Origin: Apoda limacodes
Taxonomy: Eukaryota; Arthropoda; Insecta; Lepidoptera; Limacodidae
Direction: 5' to 3'
Assembly: GCA_946406115.1 (NCBI GenBank)
Contig: OX291544.1
Location: forward strand, 32,877,521 to 32,941,520
Length of the DNA: 64,000 nucleotides
Both the position numbers and the translations under genes were made by a program. Within the stretch, counting starts at the first letter, position 1. Each line of letters starts with the position of its first letter. The notes under the pieces are model-generated. The model saw nothing but the letters and a program-made list of their open reading frames with translations. It did no database searches and was not told the DNA's origin. Shown in pieces: positions 10,935 through 23,411 of the stretch.

Positions 10935-11345
10935 AGCAGAAGACGAGGTCTAGAGGTGAGAGAACTCGTCTTCCTCATTTCCTCTAACTTTTTTTTTTCT
11001 GAACTGACTATGCAGTTGGCAGCCATAACTGCTTCACCGGGCTTTTGGGGCGAGACTCTGATGGAGTCTCAGGCCATATAGCGCCCAACGCTCAAGGGCT
11101 TCCCGCGAGGGGAGCCTCGGCTTGCGTCATCGCTCTCAGGGTCGTCCCTTCGACCAGCGTGAACCTCGAACCCAAAGCTGAGTCAGCGCAAGGAGGGGAG
11201 TTCCCCGTTACGCGGTTGAGGTTGCGATTGCGATTGAGTGGGAGCGAGAAGCGCCCCGGCATTCTTCCGGTCGGCGTCGTGTTAGGGGGGCGCACTAATA
11301 ATGGCTGCAACAGCCAACTGCATAGTAAGTTCAGGAAAAAAATAA
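10935..11345. mobile_element. GC-rich foldback / MITE-like element
   Basis: Left end ctgaactgactatgcagttg near 11000 is the inverse of the right end caactgcatagtaagttcag near 11315-11335, and agccata and atggct also pair next to them. The interior is much richer in G+C than its surroundings and contains the short inverted block gactctgatggagtc. A related sequence in the opposite orientation lies at 39770-39885. Overlapping sense and antisense frames in the interior are by-products of the high GC. Confidence 0.7.
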
Positions 11346-11872
11346 TCTTCCGCAACGGTCAGTTTTTTTGTCACTTAAGATCATGTGCCTAAATTAATTT
11401 TATGTGTAACTATTAGTTCAACGTCCGATGTTTCACCTCCTTACAACTTCAATCGAGTCGACGACCAGGGGACTGAAGCTTGTATGAATTTGTATGTTTG
11501 TACGTACCTGAAACAATTAAAAACTTAATATTATATTGTTGTTGTTTTCATTGCGCCATAAATAAAGTTGTGTTTATATCTGTAGGTATGTCATCAACGA
11601 GGCAGAGGCGGGGTCTCTACTACATGAGCTAAATAGTAAGTAATTTAATGAAAAAAAATTATTATACCTATTTTTACTAGAAATAACATAAGCGCCATTC
11701 CACCGAGAGCACAGGGTGAGGACCTTCATGGAGACATTAGTGACACAGAAAATCATGGGACGTACAACAAGACCTTAAACTGTTATAGTTACAGTAGTCG
11801 GTCACCGTGAAAAAGACTTATTAGAAATTATTAACTTGACAACTCCCTTGGAAAAAAAAAGGAAGTAAAAAA
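11346..11872. other. No gene seen
   Basis: Non-coding AT-rich spacer between the GC-rich element and the gggttccgtaccc repeat. No motif recognised. Confidence 0.5.
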
Positions 11873-12334
11873 TAGGCGAGTGCGAGTCGGACTCGCGCAC
11901 GAAGGGTTCCGTACCATTATCAATAAAGGCGACCAAAAGGTCACGTTTGTTGTATGGGAGCGCCCCTTAAATATTTGTTTTATTTTAATTTATTTAATTA
12001 TTTTTATAGTGACTATATCTTAATATCTTAATATTCTCTGAATGTTTTAGACGTCTGGCTGTTGCCGTTATCAATGTCAAACAAAATCGAGCGGAGAAAT
12101 CACGTTTGTTGTATGGGAGCCCCCTTAAATATTTATTTTATTCTGATTTTTATTATTTGTTGTTATAGCGGCAACAGAAATACATCTTCTGTGAAAATTT
12201 TAACTGTCTAACTATCACGGTTCATGAGATACAGCCTGTTGACAGACGGACGGATGGACGGACGGACGAACGGACAGCGGAGCCTTAGTAATAGGGTTCC
12301 GCTAATTACCCTTCGGGTACGGAACCCTAAAAAG
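11873..12334 (+). repeat. gggttccgtaccc-family repeat (copy 2)
   Basis: It begins gcgagtgcgagtcggactcg, carries cacgtttgttgtatgggagc twice, then ggttcatgagatacagcctg and a gacggacgg run. It ends cttcgggtacggaaccctaa. It is the inverse of copies 1 and 3. Confidence 0.87.
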
Positions 12335-12494
12335 CAACTTGGCAAATAATAAATAGTAACAAATCAGTCTACCCAAAATAACCCACAGAGATAATAAAAA
12401 AAGATGTTGATATATCTCTCATATCGCCTCAAATCCAAAATAAATCGCAGATGCTTTCAACGATTACTTTGAAACTCAAGATACGTTATCAAGT

Positions 12495-13815
12495 GACAAA
12501 AGCGAAAATTATATAAATCGTCAGTCCTAATCAATGTTCATGTTTCCTGTAACAGATAATGATGTAGCGAGAATAATCAAAACTTTAAAAAAACACAAAT
12601 ATTTTCAGACACAATGGAATTGCAACAAAAATAATCAAATACGTAGCTTTAGAATAACTGGGGTTTTGCTTTATCATAAACATGTGTATCAAAGACGGAA
12701 TTTTTCCAGAAAAGTCTAAGATAGTCATTATAAAACCACTGTTTAAAAAGAAAACCTAAATAAATATAATAGCATGGCTGTCTCTAATTTTTAAATTCAA
12801 TTATGATGAACGTCAATAAAATAAAATATCAGAGTAGGTAAAAAAATACAAAAAGAAAGGAAATATTTATCATGCCCTAAAACAGTCTCATGCAGGGCAG
12901 TGTACTAGGACAATTATTCTAATTATATAAAAACGACTTTCCCAAAGCAGTATATTCTCCAACGGCATTGTTTGCTGATGACATCCAATCCTAGTGCAAA
13001 ACTAAACAACAGAAACTATGAGGAATATATTAACGAAACCCTAGCAGAAGCGCTAACATAGCTTAAGGCTAGGGTATACGCTAGACCGCGAAAATACGCC
13101 GTTTTTGTGCAAGTTTTGTGGCTAAACTATAGCATCTAAAGCATTGAAAAAAATATATGTTATAAAACTTGCTTTTGTCTAGTGCATTACCTTACTGAAT
13201 GATTTTCATTTATTGTATTTAATGCAATAAAAAATCTGGAAGTGACCGTTGTTTCAACACTTGTGCAAATTTTTAAAGCGTGTTTTGCATTTGCTGGTAA
13301 TGAAAGTTGGTTAAATAATTAGAATAGCTTGTTATCTAGTGCATAGACTCTAAGTTGTAGCGAAAAGTCAAAAAATGTGACTACAAAAGGGTAATAACGT
13401 TAAATTCTATACAAAAAATTTAAAGTTTTAAGGCATCATTACGGTATAAATTACTTAAGAAGTATATAACATATATATCTCATAGTAATGTATATGTCAT
13501 TATCTAATGATTTATAGTACATTTACATACACAACGTAAGAATTACAGAAATTAGCTTTCTGGCCTATATCGCCCTCTTAATAATAATAAATATGTCAAG
13601 TGACGCATGTTCATCAACGCTTAAACCAACCCGATATTGAAGTAAGCTATGAGGATATCAAACTTAAAAATGTTCAGACAACTAAGTTCTTAGGGTTCTT
13701 GATTGATAATAAGTTGACGTAGGAGCCACAAACAGAGGAAAAATGTAAAAAACTAACCAAATCTATATGTTGTTACCTATGTTTTTGCAATAAGATATAT
13801 TGTATTGTATTGTTA
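12495..13815 (+). pseudogene. Jockey-like LINE reverse transcriptase remnant, split by an insertion
   Basis: Pieces of a non-LTR reverse transcriptase occur in the right order in shifting frames. They are VTDNDVARIIKTLKK (12547 on), IITGVLLY-like and GIFPEKSK (near 12700), FKKK, GSVLGQLF (about 12900), then NDFPKAVYSPTALFADDI with the catalytic FADD (near 12940-12990). After about 500 bp of unrelated AT-rich sequence the thumb region resumes at about 13625-13790 with SYEDIKLKNVQTTKFLGFLI and CKKLTKSICC. Many stops and frameshifts show that it is long dead. Confidence 0.75.
13075..13600. mobile_element. Insertion of unknown type inside the dead LINE
   Basis: Between the palm and thumb pieces of the LINE lie about 525 bp with no similarity to reverse transcriptase. 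They are AT-rich with no long frame. The boundaries are approximate and no terminal repeats were identified. Confidence 0.4.
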
Positions 13816-14240
13816 GAAAGAGACCTAAAGTAAATTTATCTAGTAAATTTTTAATTAATTGATCAATAAGTGGATAAAAGAGACAGTTATCTAATCGAAT
13901 CAGCTTTTAGTCGATAACGAGAAGTACCTAAAAATAATTTATATACAGATATGTATATCTAAAATAGCTCTTATAATAGCTTTTTCAAAGCAGATTGAAA
14001 GTTTTGTTGCAATATGACGCGGTGTCATTTTGATTTTAATTATTTATGGAGTTGCTCAATTAATAGTTGGATGACAGGTACTACATAGTCATACATACAT
14101 GATCATATGATAGCTAATGAATGTATAGGAAAGCTCTACGTTGGCCCTGCGACGCGCGTCTTTGCCGTGAAGAGAAGAAACGCGACATAATAACAATCGT
14201 CAATCAGAAATAAAAAATATTGTCAGTATAGTTTTTTTTT

Positions 14241-14335
14241 TTTCGTTTCAGCCGAAAGACGTCCACTGCTGAACGTAGGCCTCCCCAATATGTCTCCACA
14301 ACGGCCGGTCATAAGCCGCCCTCGCGCGTTAAGGT
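14241..14335 (+). repeat. Fragment of a common lepidopteran repeat (cagccgaaagacgtccactg)
   Basis: The core cagccgaaagacgtccactg ctgaa... with ggcctccccaatatgtctcc and cacaacggccggtc is a phrase I know as frequent in lepidopteran DNA. The same core lies inverted near 38785-38815. Class not established here. Confidence 0.6.
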
Positions 14336-14734
14336 ATTAAGTTGAAATTTATATCAAATACTGAGGTCTAAATAAAATAAAAAAATATGCCCAAAATTCG
14401 GTTATTTTTGTCGCATATTGTAACACAAATAAATCAAAACCTATGCTAAGGTCTAATGTATTCTAAGGTCTAAAAACCTAATGTAAGTATTATAGTACTT
14501 TCCGTTGACCTAGAATCGTGAAATTTCGCAAAAAGCAATGCCGTGTAGCACACACAAAGGAATAAATCTGAAAACCGTTAATTTGTTGTTACATCACAAA
14601 AAAATATTTTTTGCGATTATAAACTTATTTGCAGATGGTAAACTAACCGCGACCTTTGTTGATGTATTGGGACATAAAGTTATCCGACGCCAAAGTTAAG
14701 TTGATCCCTCAATACAGCTTACCTTTTACGGATC

Positions 14735-14777
14735 CCTCGGAGTGCAAGTCCAACTCGCACTTGACCGGTTTTTTTAA
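14735..14777 (-). repeat. Terminal fragment of the gggttccgtaccc family
   Basis: ggatccctcggagtgcaagt ccaactcgcacttgaccggt followed by a T run matches the agtgcgagtcggactcgc end of the family in the inverse orientation. Confidence 0.6.
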
Positions 14778-16634
14778 ATCATTTACGATCGACCAATGCT
14801 ACTTGACCCCATGCTCTCTCTTTATGTAACCAAACAACCTATAATCTATGATATTTTTAAGTTGGCGATACATAAAGTAGCTTAATCAGCTGTAAGTAGA
14901 ACACTCGAATGGGAATAAAATATTTAAAAAAAAATGTTAGTAAGATAATCGTTCCACATTATGAGAATATTCATCGATAGTTAGCTTTTTCGCTTAATTC
15001 GGAATGTATATTTATATATATATATTTATATTATGTATAATTTCCAGAGATTACAATAACACAACTGATCTATCTATCTAGTACCATATCAGACAATATC
15101 CGTTCGCGACCTTTCGACAGTTACGTTACGAACGCGCCCGCACCCATCCTCAGAGATCTGCGGCCATTGTTGTTGCGATACTTATCTAAACCTGACTCAA
15201 AATCTCTATGCAAATCTTGTAAACATAACCTAACTTTACTTAATGTTAACTTTTTCTGGTAATTTAATCATAATTCATTAAAATACTTACATGATTACCT
15301 TTATTGTCACATTCTTTAACTGGTTTTCAAATCACGACACTGATTAAACCTAAAATCTGCAAAATTTCAAATTTACAATGAGAAATATTATACGTATTTA
15401 TGTATATGTTGCATAGACTAACAAAGCGAAAGACGCGTGTCAAGGTCATTTTTGTTTACACGAATTGCAAACAGATTCTAGTCCGGTTTAAATCGCTCTC
15501 CTCTGACCCAAACCTCAGGCTAAGGCACTGATTAATAATTTTCTATTTTATGCACAACAATCTGCGGCATAAGTAAAACCAGGTATCTGTAGATAGAGTT
15601 TTTGAATAAAACTTTTGTAGGTAGGATGAGTTTAAAACATTCATTTTATGATATAAAACCTAACTAAAATGTCCATAATAGTTATCTTTATCAAGGTTAC
15701 ATTTTCAAGTATACCTAATAGTGCATGGGTGCTATGAGGTGATTCTATTGTCACAAGAATAAACTTCTCCGTACCAACATTATGGAGGTTTGACCCCACT
15801 TTTCTTCAAAAAAAAGAGGAGGCACAAAACAATTACACCGTACTAACATTGCTGGTGGCGATGTACTCTATTGATTTCATCATCAAAATCATAGGGAACG
15901 GCATTCGACATATCTCTAGTTCAAACTAGAAATAAACACAGTATATGTTACTCTCGGGCAGTCTCAAGCACATATACTATATCTCTGTGCAAAAAATCAC
16001 GTCAACCCGTTTCTCTTTTGTTGAGTAATAGAAGGACAAACCATCATACTTTCGGATTTAACTCAGTACAATGTTGACAAAGTCTAAATGTTTATTTTGT
16101 AATTTTTTTAATCAGGTTTTCAACGGTTATCACCTAGACAGCTAATAACTGCTATTAGGTAGCTACTGTTATATTGTGCTGCAATAAATCACATCTGCTG
16201 GGTCGTAGGGGGAGACAAGTACCTTCTACCGGCATTGGCGCAGCGTGGCTGCAGATCACGAGTCTGCGACCTTTAGGAGAAGGGCTACATATCTTTAGTG
16301 TTCCAATCAAAAAGCTTCTTTATTCTATAAAAGATGTGGTTTTCATTTGTTTACCAATACAATTTTATTTTTCTGCATAGCATTATGCTTTCTGCTCTAC
16401 TTTAACAGCACTGTGTTAAATGCAATGTCTGCTTGTGTCCTAAGTACCTATGTATTTGCCTGATAATGATCTATAGTTTCGAGTTTATGTTTACGTAAAA
16501 AATTCTTATGCCTTCATCAATTTCCAACTCGAAACTACAAACTTCGTACTCAGATCCTTTTATATCACGACCAATGCTGTAGTGTTTTAAACCAAAATTT
16601 GTTTAAAAATTACATATATGTAGTCGTACCTAAT
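14778..16634. other. No gene seen
   Basis: AT-rich non-coding sequence. A moderately GC-rich patch at about 15105-15185 (ttcgcgacctttcgacag... gcgcccgcaccc) stands out but has no reading frame or clear promoter motif. Confidence 0.5.
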
Positions 16635-16669
16635 GTACGTTTTTTACGTTTTGTACGTAAAAAACGTAC
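16635..16669. repeat. Perfect 15-bp hairpin
   Basis: gtacgttttttacgt (16635-16649) and acgtaaaaaacgtac (16655-16669) are exact inverses around a 5-base spacer, so the site could form a cruciform or an RNA hairpin. Confidence 0.85.
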
Positions 16670-16904
16670 GTATGTGTGTAAAATACCAGTTACATTTAAT
16701 GTTTTGGTAATGTGATATATTTTTCGATTTCATTATATTAAATTTGATAACGAAAATATAATGGTGATACTACCTAGGTACATTTTATTCGAATGCTAAA
16801 GATTTTATACCATAATCATATGACTAATTCTATTATAACTTTACCGTTAAGGACATATTGGAGTGCACTCAAAGATCGAGAATTAATGTTTATGACATAA
16901 AAAG

Positions 16905-17070
16905 AATCAAATCAAATCAAACAATATTTATTCAAACCGTTAATACAATATAATAATATAAACAATGTTAATTTTTACCAAAAAGAGCTAACAAGAAATT
17001 CTATTTAAAGTAATAATACAATACTTTGGTAACCAGCTAATAAGTATTTAATATGTATTGAAACACTAAG
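16905..17070 (-). mobile_element. 5'-truncated LINE 3' tail
   Basis: It starts with (aatca)n and acaatatttattcaaa, followed by caatgttaatttttaccaaaaagagct and cagctaataagtat. The same order occurs at 50104-50270 and, inverted, at 47480-47690. The direction is set by the terminal short repeat that ends LINE 3' UTRs. Confidence 0.65.
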
Positions 17071-17079
17071 TATAATATA

Positions 17080-17320
17080 ATAATTATTATAAATGCGAAA
17101 GTAACTCTGTCTGTTACATCTACACGCTCAAACCGCTGTACCGATCCAGATGAAATTTGGCATGAAGATAGTTTGAGTCCCAGGGAAGGACACAAGCTAC
17201 TTGAAAACGTCAAATATTAGTCGGGTTTTCTACAAAATCGAGGAGTTGCCGTTGAAATCCTACACCGAAGACCGAATTTAGGACGGGTGGAACCGCGGGC
17301 AAAAACTAGTATATTGTAAA
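17080..17320 (+). repeat. Common lepidopteran repeat (attataaatgcgaaagtaac)
   Basis: The landmarks are ataaatgcgaaagtaactct, gatgaaatttggcatgaaga tagtttgagtcccagg and a near-terminal accgcgggcaaaaactagt. From memory this ordered set is a very frequent dispersed repeat in moths and butterflies. Confidence 0.7.
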
Positions 17321-19234
17321 TACGTCAGTATGTCTGTTCGTTTGTCTGTGCATCACGTCACAAAGAAGCATCCAATTGAGATAAAAACTCCGCACAAGGA
17401 TAACTGAAGAGACGGAGAAACACACATGCATGAACTATAGGCTCAGGTAGAGCTTGCTATATCAACTTCTTTCTTACTATAATTCGGGAGTGATCGTAGT
17501 AATCCTACGCCAATCCAGCACACATACATAAAAACACACATAAATATACATAAAACACATGTCCGACTTTTCACGCCATCATGACATTCATGCTTAGGTT
17601 ACTCGAATTATAATTTGTGTAATTTTAAAGGTTGTGTATTGAAAACAGCAAAAAAGCAGAAATATATTGTTGAAATATACTTAGGATCAGGACCGTTTTT
17701 TGTGGAAATCAGTAGCCCCAAATTTAAAAGAGTTGAAAACAAATTGGGTGTTATCAATATCCATCAGAGGCTGAATTCAAGTTGGTCAAAATTATCTGTT
17801 TCCGATTTGGTTATAAACGTTCATTGCGTGCTTTGCATTTACCTATATCATGGTTATCATTTAACAAACAAGCAATGAAATTAGTATTCATTTCGAAACC
17901 AGATGATTTTTAAGATCTGGAATTAAAAACAGTATAAACAGTTGAACCACCAGGTTTTTTATCTATGAGGTAAACAAACTTTATACATGAAGCTAGTATT
18001 CAAAATGGATTATAAACTAAAAAATATATGCTACGATAAAAAAATTAATAAAATTCAATAGTTTATTTGCGTCAAAACAGCGCACTGTCATCAGTCGTCG
18101 GCAACAACTTTTTGTTTTTTTCCACTTGTTCCATTCATCAAACATGTGCCAAAACCAATTTTATTGCCACAAACATTACAAAGATGTGCAAATATAAGAA
18201 ATTGTTACTTGAAGAAAAAAACTAATACGCATTCGTCATAAATTGTTATTTCTTAATTCTGCGAAACAATTCTTATTAGAATAATACAATTCGTACATTG
18301 CGATGATTTTGTAACATTTTATATGTAATGAAGGACAACCTACACAGAAGGTAATAAACCATTATTAAAATTACATTACTTACCTACTTGAGTAACCGAA
18401 TTAACTATGAAAACTTTATCGACAATTAAGGCCAAACCAAGTTAAGCTTGGCATCAAGTTTTATCAACATGTCAATAAAACAATAATAATCTCCAACAAC
18501 CCAATCACCAAACATTTAATTATAAAACATTTTTTGCACAACACTAATAGATAATTTTATCAACAATCTGTTTTAACAACAAATTACTACTTGTGTTTTT
18601 TTTTGACAACAGTTTAGGTTAACAAATAGTTTACGTTAAGAAGCAAAGACTTAGTGGTTAGTTATCGCGATGTACCAAATATGCATTGCGTAAACACTTT
18701 TCGTTTAGGCTGAGCTATGGCTACGTGATTTCGTCATTGGCTATACACGATGAGCGATGGGCACATAACTCGCCACCGAAGCCCAAGCACGTCAAATTGC
18801 GAATTTCAGAGCTGAACCGCATAATGAGGCTATGTTTGTATCTGATTGTGCGTACACGCATTAACTTGATGGCTTTTATTTTCTTATCTTTTGTACTAGC
18901 ATCTTTTAGTGCACAATTTAAACAAAGATAAACTTATTACTTATGGAGAACTTTATTGCAATTACAAACTTTAGACTTCTATAAAAAAAATAATGATGAC
19001 ACAAATTCCATAATTGGAATAGCATTTACACAACCAAAAGCACTGCTTATATGGGCTGCTTATAGTCATTCTTGCCAAAAATTACAATATACTCTGAAAA
19101 ATGCTTTACTTAGTAATACTGAGTTACTAGCGATCATCAGTGTTGCCAGCAAACTTTTTGCAAGCCCACTAGATGCAGCTCCTAAAACCACCAGAAAATC
19201 ACCAGATTTTTTAACGTATAATGTGTAATCTGCG
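17321..19234. other. No recognised gene
   Basis: It contains a few open frames of 80-90 codons (17615-17878, 18686-18931, 18956-19228) with no motif I recognise and no splice or promoter context. Treat it as non-coding. Confidence 0.45.
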
Positions 19235-19768
19235 TAAACGTATCTCTGCGGTGGTGGCGTGTGTGTTGGGTCGTTACGTCCCCTAAAACATGGTTGAGCG
19301 AAGCGATGGCTGATTCATGTGTCATACTCGTGAACGGGTGCCGCCTGTGGAGGCTGGTCTGCTCTTGCAAACTTCTTTGTATTCTTAGTATTTAGTCTTA
19401 CTTTTTTGTTTTGTTTATTAATACTGTAAGACATTGATTATTCCTTAGTGATGAATACATAAACTGTCTTTTGTTTATATTAGATACTTTTTTATGTTGT
19501 GCTTGTGCTTTATATTTTATGTTTTTTTATGTTTGTAATGGAAAGTGTTCTTTTATGATAGGGAGGACATTTTCTAATATTTTAATTGGACGTTGTAAGA
19601 GAAAGGGAGAAAAGAAATGCCCTTGGTGAGTTTCTTGCCGGTTCTTCTCAGTACAAGGTCTCCCGCCCTGTAGACTTACGAACCGATGGCGTAGTGACAT
19701 TCATAAGTGCTCAATAGTAGCCTAAACTGAATAAATTAAATTGAATTTGAATTTGAATTTGATTAGAC
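19235..19768 (+). mobile_element. Jockey-like LINE 3' UTR, 5'-truncated
   Basis: The first 150 bp (ctctgcggtggtggcgtgtg ... gaggctggtctgctcttgc) closely match 55285-55440, in the 3' part of the LINE that starts at 52 kb. It continues with gagtttcttgccggttcttc and ends in aataaattaaattgaatttg repeats, the usual tail of this LINE group. No coding part remains. Confidence 0.75.
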
Positions 19769-20676
19769 AAAGAGGAGAACGTTTCAAATGATGATTATGA
19801 TCATCATAAAATAATGGACTTATCAAACGCTTTGAACTATTATATAACAAACTGTATTTCTCTTGCCAATTTATTTTCATACTTTTATTGCATACAATTT
19901 ACAGAGTATCTCGGAAGTGGTTCGACTTTCACTTCACCGGCGCGGCATTGTGATGACCTAACTGTCATATTGTACAAAGAGCTCCATTGTTTGCCGACGA
20001 CTTCATTCAGATAGCTACCAGGTTTGCGGAACCACTTACTGTAATCATAATTAATTATATTAGAATTAATTTTTTTAGTTCCGGTGTGGAATAATTATAA
20101 TTAAAAGACCGGAAACGATGATCATAAAATTGTAGACGTCTTCTTAATAATCTGATACGATAGGTGCAGCAAAGGTGGATATATAATTGTTATATATTTA
20201 GCTTCCTAGATATTGTGTTTAGGAAATCCTGGACTATTCTCATGACACATGACACATGGATTCAACAGACTCAACATTATCAGTCAGTAGCAATATGCTG
20301 AACAGCATATTAAAATTTATAGAGACTGTTTAAAAGCTGCCTCAATCCAAGGCTCAATTTTCCGTAGGTTGAAGCGTTGTTCATCTAAAATTTATGACTA
20401 AGACGATTTTTAAATATTTAGGTTTCTATAAAACCATTTAAAAAAAAATTTTTTGCAAAATTCTTTCTTTATTTAAAAGGGTACACTTCCGAGATGGTCC
20501 CATATTAATGTAGTAAATTTAAAACTGAAACTTTTGGTCAAAAAAACTAACAGTTGGAGCTAGTGAAACCACTTTTATGTTGATGATTATATTAAATTTT
20601 GTTACGAGTATATGGATTTTTTTAGTGTACGAAAAAATCAATTCGTCACTCAAAAGTAAAAAATAAAAACTTTTAA
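19769..20676. other. No gene seen
   Basis: AT-rich spacer without recognisable coding or repeat landmarks. Confidence 0.5.
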
Positions 20677-20909
20677 ACAAAAAAAAATAACCGGCTTCAA
20701 AAAGATGCACTAAAAAGATAAAAATAATTACTTATTGCTAAAAATCAGACCAGAATTACCGTTTAAAGTTGGTGTCATGCAAGTGAAGTGTGTTATAAAA
20801 TGTTTGGTACACCAACTTCAAACTGTAATTCAGATCAGATTTTTGGCAATAAGTAATTATTTTTACCTGTTTAGTGCATCGTTTTTTAAGCCGGTTGATT
20901 TTTTTTGTT
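20677..20909. mobile_element. Nearly palindromic MITE (233 bp)
   Basis: The left arm, aaataaccggcttcaaaaag ... taattacttattgctaaaaa tcagacc, is the inverse of the right arm ending ttttttaagccggttgattt. The arms are about 80 bp each with few mismatches. Even the centre pairs (aaagttggtgtc against acaccaacttcaaa). There is no coding capacity. This is the structure of a foldback miniature transposon. Confidence 0.82.
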
Positions 20910-21029
20910 AAAAATTTTTTATTTACTAAATGATTTTACACTAAATTTGTATGTATTATTGTTTTAATGATAGAGTAAAAACAACTAAAACGTGTTTCTT
21001 GTATGAGAACCACCCTTAAATTTCAGGCT

Positions 21030-21152
21030 TCTACCTATTTCGGTCTAAAATATAGAGCGCTTTAATGGTCGGACATACAGATAGACAGACAGACAGCGTA
21101 GGCTTAGTAATAGGGCTGCATTGGCACCCTCTGGATACGGAACCCTAAAAAC
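21030..21152 (+). repeat. Fragment of the gggttccgtaccc family
   Basis: gacagacagacagcgtaggc ttagtaatagggc and the end ctggatacggaaccctaaaaa correspond to the 3' part of copy 2. Confidence 0.7.
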
Positions 21153-22284
21153 ATCACGTTTACATACTAGCATCAAAAATATGATTAATATTTTGAGTAA
21201 CAAACCAATGTTCAATCATATTGTATGTCTCTGCTCAACAAAAGGGAATTCTTCTTTCCAATATTTTTGTACTTCGATCTATTTTCACATTAGCTTAGCT
21301 GTACACGTGTATCATAATTTTTAAAACTACTTGAGCAATGTACTAATTCAGCTAAAACGTAATAATATTTACACCCGACATAAGAAATCTAAATAAGACT
21401 TTTTGCTGTTTTGCGCTGCGTTATTTAGTGACGCAAACGCTTCAGCCAACATCATAATTTTGTAATAAACATTCCACTTTCACCAAAATAGTAATGTCCA
21501 TAATGTGTATCAGATAAAATGTAACTAAATGTGCGCGCTTAAAATGGTTACAAAGTCAGTTGTGTCGTCCAACGTGCAATATGCAACATACAACGTGCAA
21601 CATGCAACGTGCAACATGCAACGTGCAACATGCAACATCACTATCAGATCTGTGTGATCTTGTTATGTCCAAATTATGAGAAAACAGATTACCTACTTGA
21701 ATAACGTAACATAGCACAACCGAGTTTGAAACAGACAAGAACTAGAGTGATATATTTTAAAGCGGTTTCTTCTATTGGAACCCTAATGTACATCGTCGTG
21801 TAATTGTTTGCATTTTGTGTGGGATTCATTACTTTATCTAGTCAATTATTATGCAGGAGTTTGAAGTGATGCAATACCTGTCTCCACCTGTCTGCGTCCG
21901 CAAACAACGATCAATGGAACAAAAACCTAAATGAAAGCTAATAAATACTATCGCAATGCTTTTGGTCCATTGCTGCGTCTCCTATTGTCCGACCTGTCAC
22001 ATCTATCATAAAAGTTATTTTAAAAACCTCTAATGGACTTAATATAAATGACTCGATAAGTGATAATGACACTTAGTGTAGTGCTATGTGGGTTCATGGA
22101 GCGTGGGTTTCTTTTTATATTCTGGTTGAAATAAAGCAATGAGCAATTATTGAGCGGCCAATTGCAATCAAACTAATTCGCAGTCATACGTGTGTAACTT
22201 TCATACTACTTGTTTTGCAAGAAACAACGTCACATTATAAATATTTTTCTTTCAAATCGATAAATAGTTCATATTGGAATAAAA
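21153..22284. other. No gene; one 14-bp tandem repeat
   Basis: Between 21569 and 21638 the unit caacgtgcaacatg and variants repeat about five times. The rest is AT-rich non-coding sequence. Confidence 0.7.
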
Positions 22285-22330
22285 GTGTGTGTGGGGCCAC
22301 GCGCAAAGTGTGTGTGGGGCCACGCGCAAA
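22285..22330. repeat. 2 x 23-bp tandem duplication
   Basis: gtgtgtgtggggccacgcgc aaa occurs twice with no visible difference. Confidence 0.85.
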
Positions 22331-22929
22331 GTAGGTCGACTATCACTTGTTAACGAGTCTACTTAGCTCTGATACTTTTTCTTTTTACTTCGTCATATAT
22401 CGTAACTTACGTTAAATAAGAGCCATTTTTAAATTATGGCAGAAATGTAAGCAAATCCCATAAACTCTCACAATCTCAACTGGAATAGTCAGTATTAATG
22501 TAAGTAAGTAAAAATAGACTTGGGGTTTTGGGTTTTACAGTTCAAAATACGTTAGGCAAGGCTGCTAAAATATGTTGCAAGAGTTAATTTACCAGAATCA
22601 AAATACGTGCCTCCGAATCTTGTCAGTATTTTTACAGTATACATAGGTATTGTGTATATAATAATACTGTTCTATTGTCAGGGTTCCCAGTGATGGTAAC
22701 ATTTTTGTTACCATAACCCCACTTTGAACGGCTGTATCTACCGACCGGACCAACATTATGCTAGCAGACCGCCTCAGTCCCCATAACAGGAATGGTTTAT
22801 ACGCTATGAATACTAAATCAGCCTTCCCGGCGCTGGGTACCAAAAATGTTCTTATCTCTTAGTATATGTAGTTGTAGTGGCGTTTTGTGGATAGTATTCA
22901 TAGATTATTGAGTTTGATATTTGATCCCG

Positions 22930-23411
22930 GAATTGGTTTGGCTATTGGTGCATGATACACGTCTACACAAAATAAGTAACTCTCTTATGGGGCAATGTAT
23001 ACACTTTTACAACAAAGTTCCCAATAAAATTCAAAATCTATCAATAAGTAAATTTAAATCTTTTATCAAGCAGGTACTTTGTAAAAAGGCATATTACAAT
23101 ATTTCAGACTATGTTAATGATAAAAATCCTTGGGACTGATGATGCTCAATTACAGGATGCATAGGTATCATAAAATTGTACGACTAAAATCTTTTATTTA
23201 AAACATTAATTGTATTTTAGTTTATTTAAGTGTTTTTAAAAGAGTAACTATCGAGTTTCTTGCCGGATTCTTCTCGGTAGAAATCAACAACATTGTGAAC
23301 CGGCGGGAAGGTGGGAGGGTTCAAAAAATAATATTTTATAACTTTGACGATTCAAAAGTGATTGTAAAATCCTTATTTGAATAAACCATTTTGACTTTGA
23401 CTTTGACTTTA
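22930..23411 (+). mobile_element. 5'-truncated Jockey-like LINE: end of ORF2 and 3' UTR
   Basis: The frame to 23139 contains SNSLMGQCIHFYNKVPNKIQ, then KFKSFIKQVLCKKAYYNISD and a stop. This is the typical C-terminus of ORF2 in this LINE group. The 3' UTR has gagtttcttgccggattctt and ends ttgactttgactttgacttt at 23411. The absence of all upstream ORF2 sequence indicates incomplete reverse transcription. Confidence 0.8.

Noticed and set aside
11045..11392. 115-codon frame and an antisense 87-codon frame
   Set aside because: Both lie in a GC-rich foldback element where stop codons are rare by composition. No domain is recognisable on either strand.
18686..19228. Two consecutive frames thought to be a mariner transposase
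   Set aside because: Words such as DERWAH hint at it, but neither the catalytic aspartates nor the DNA-binding part could be aligned.
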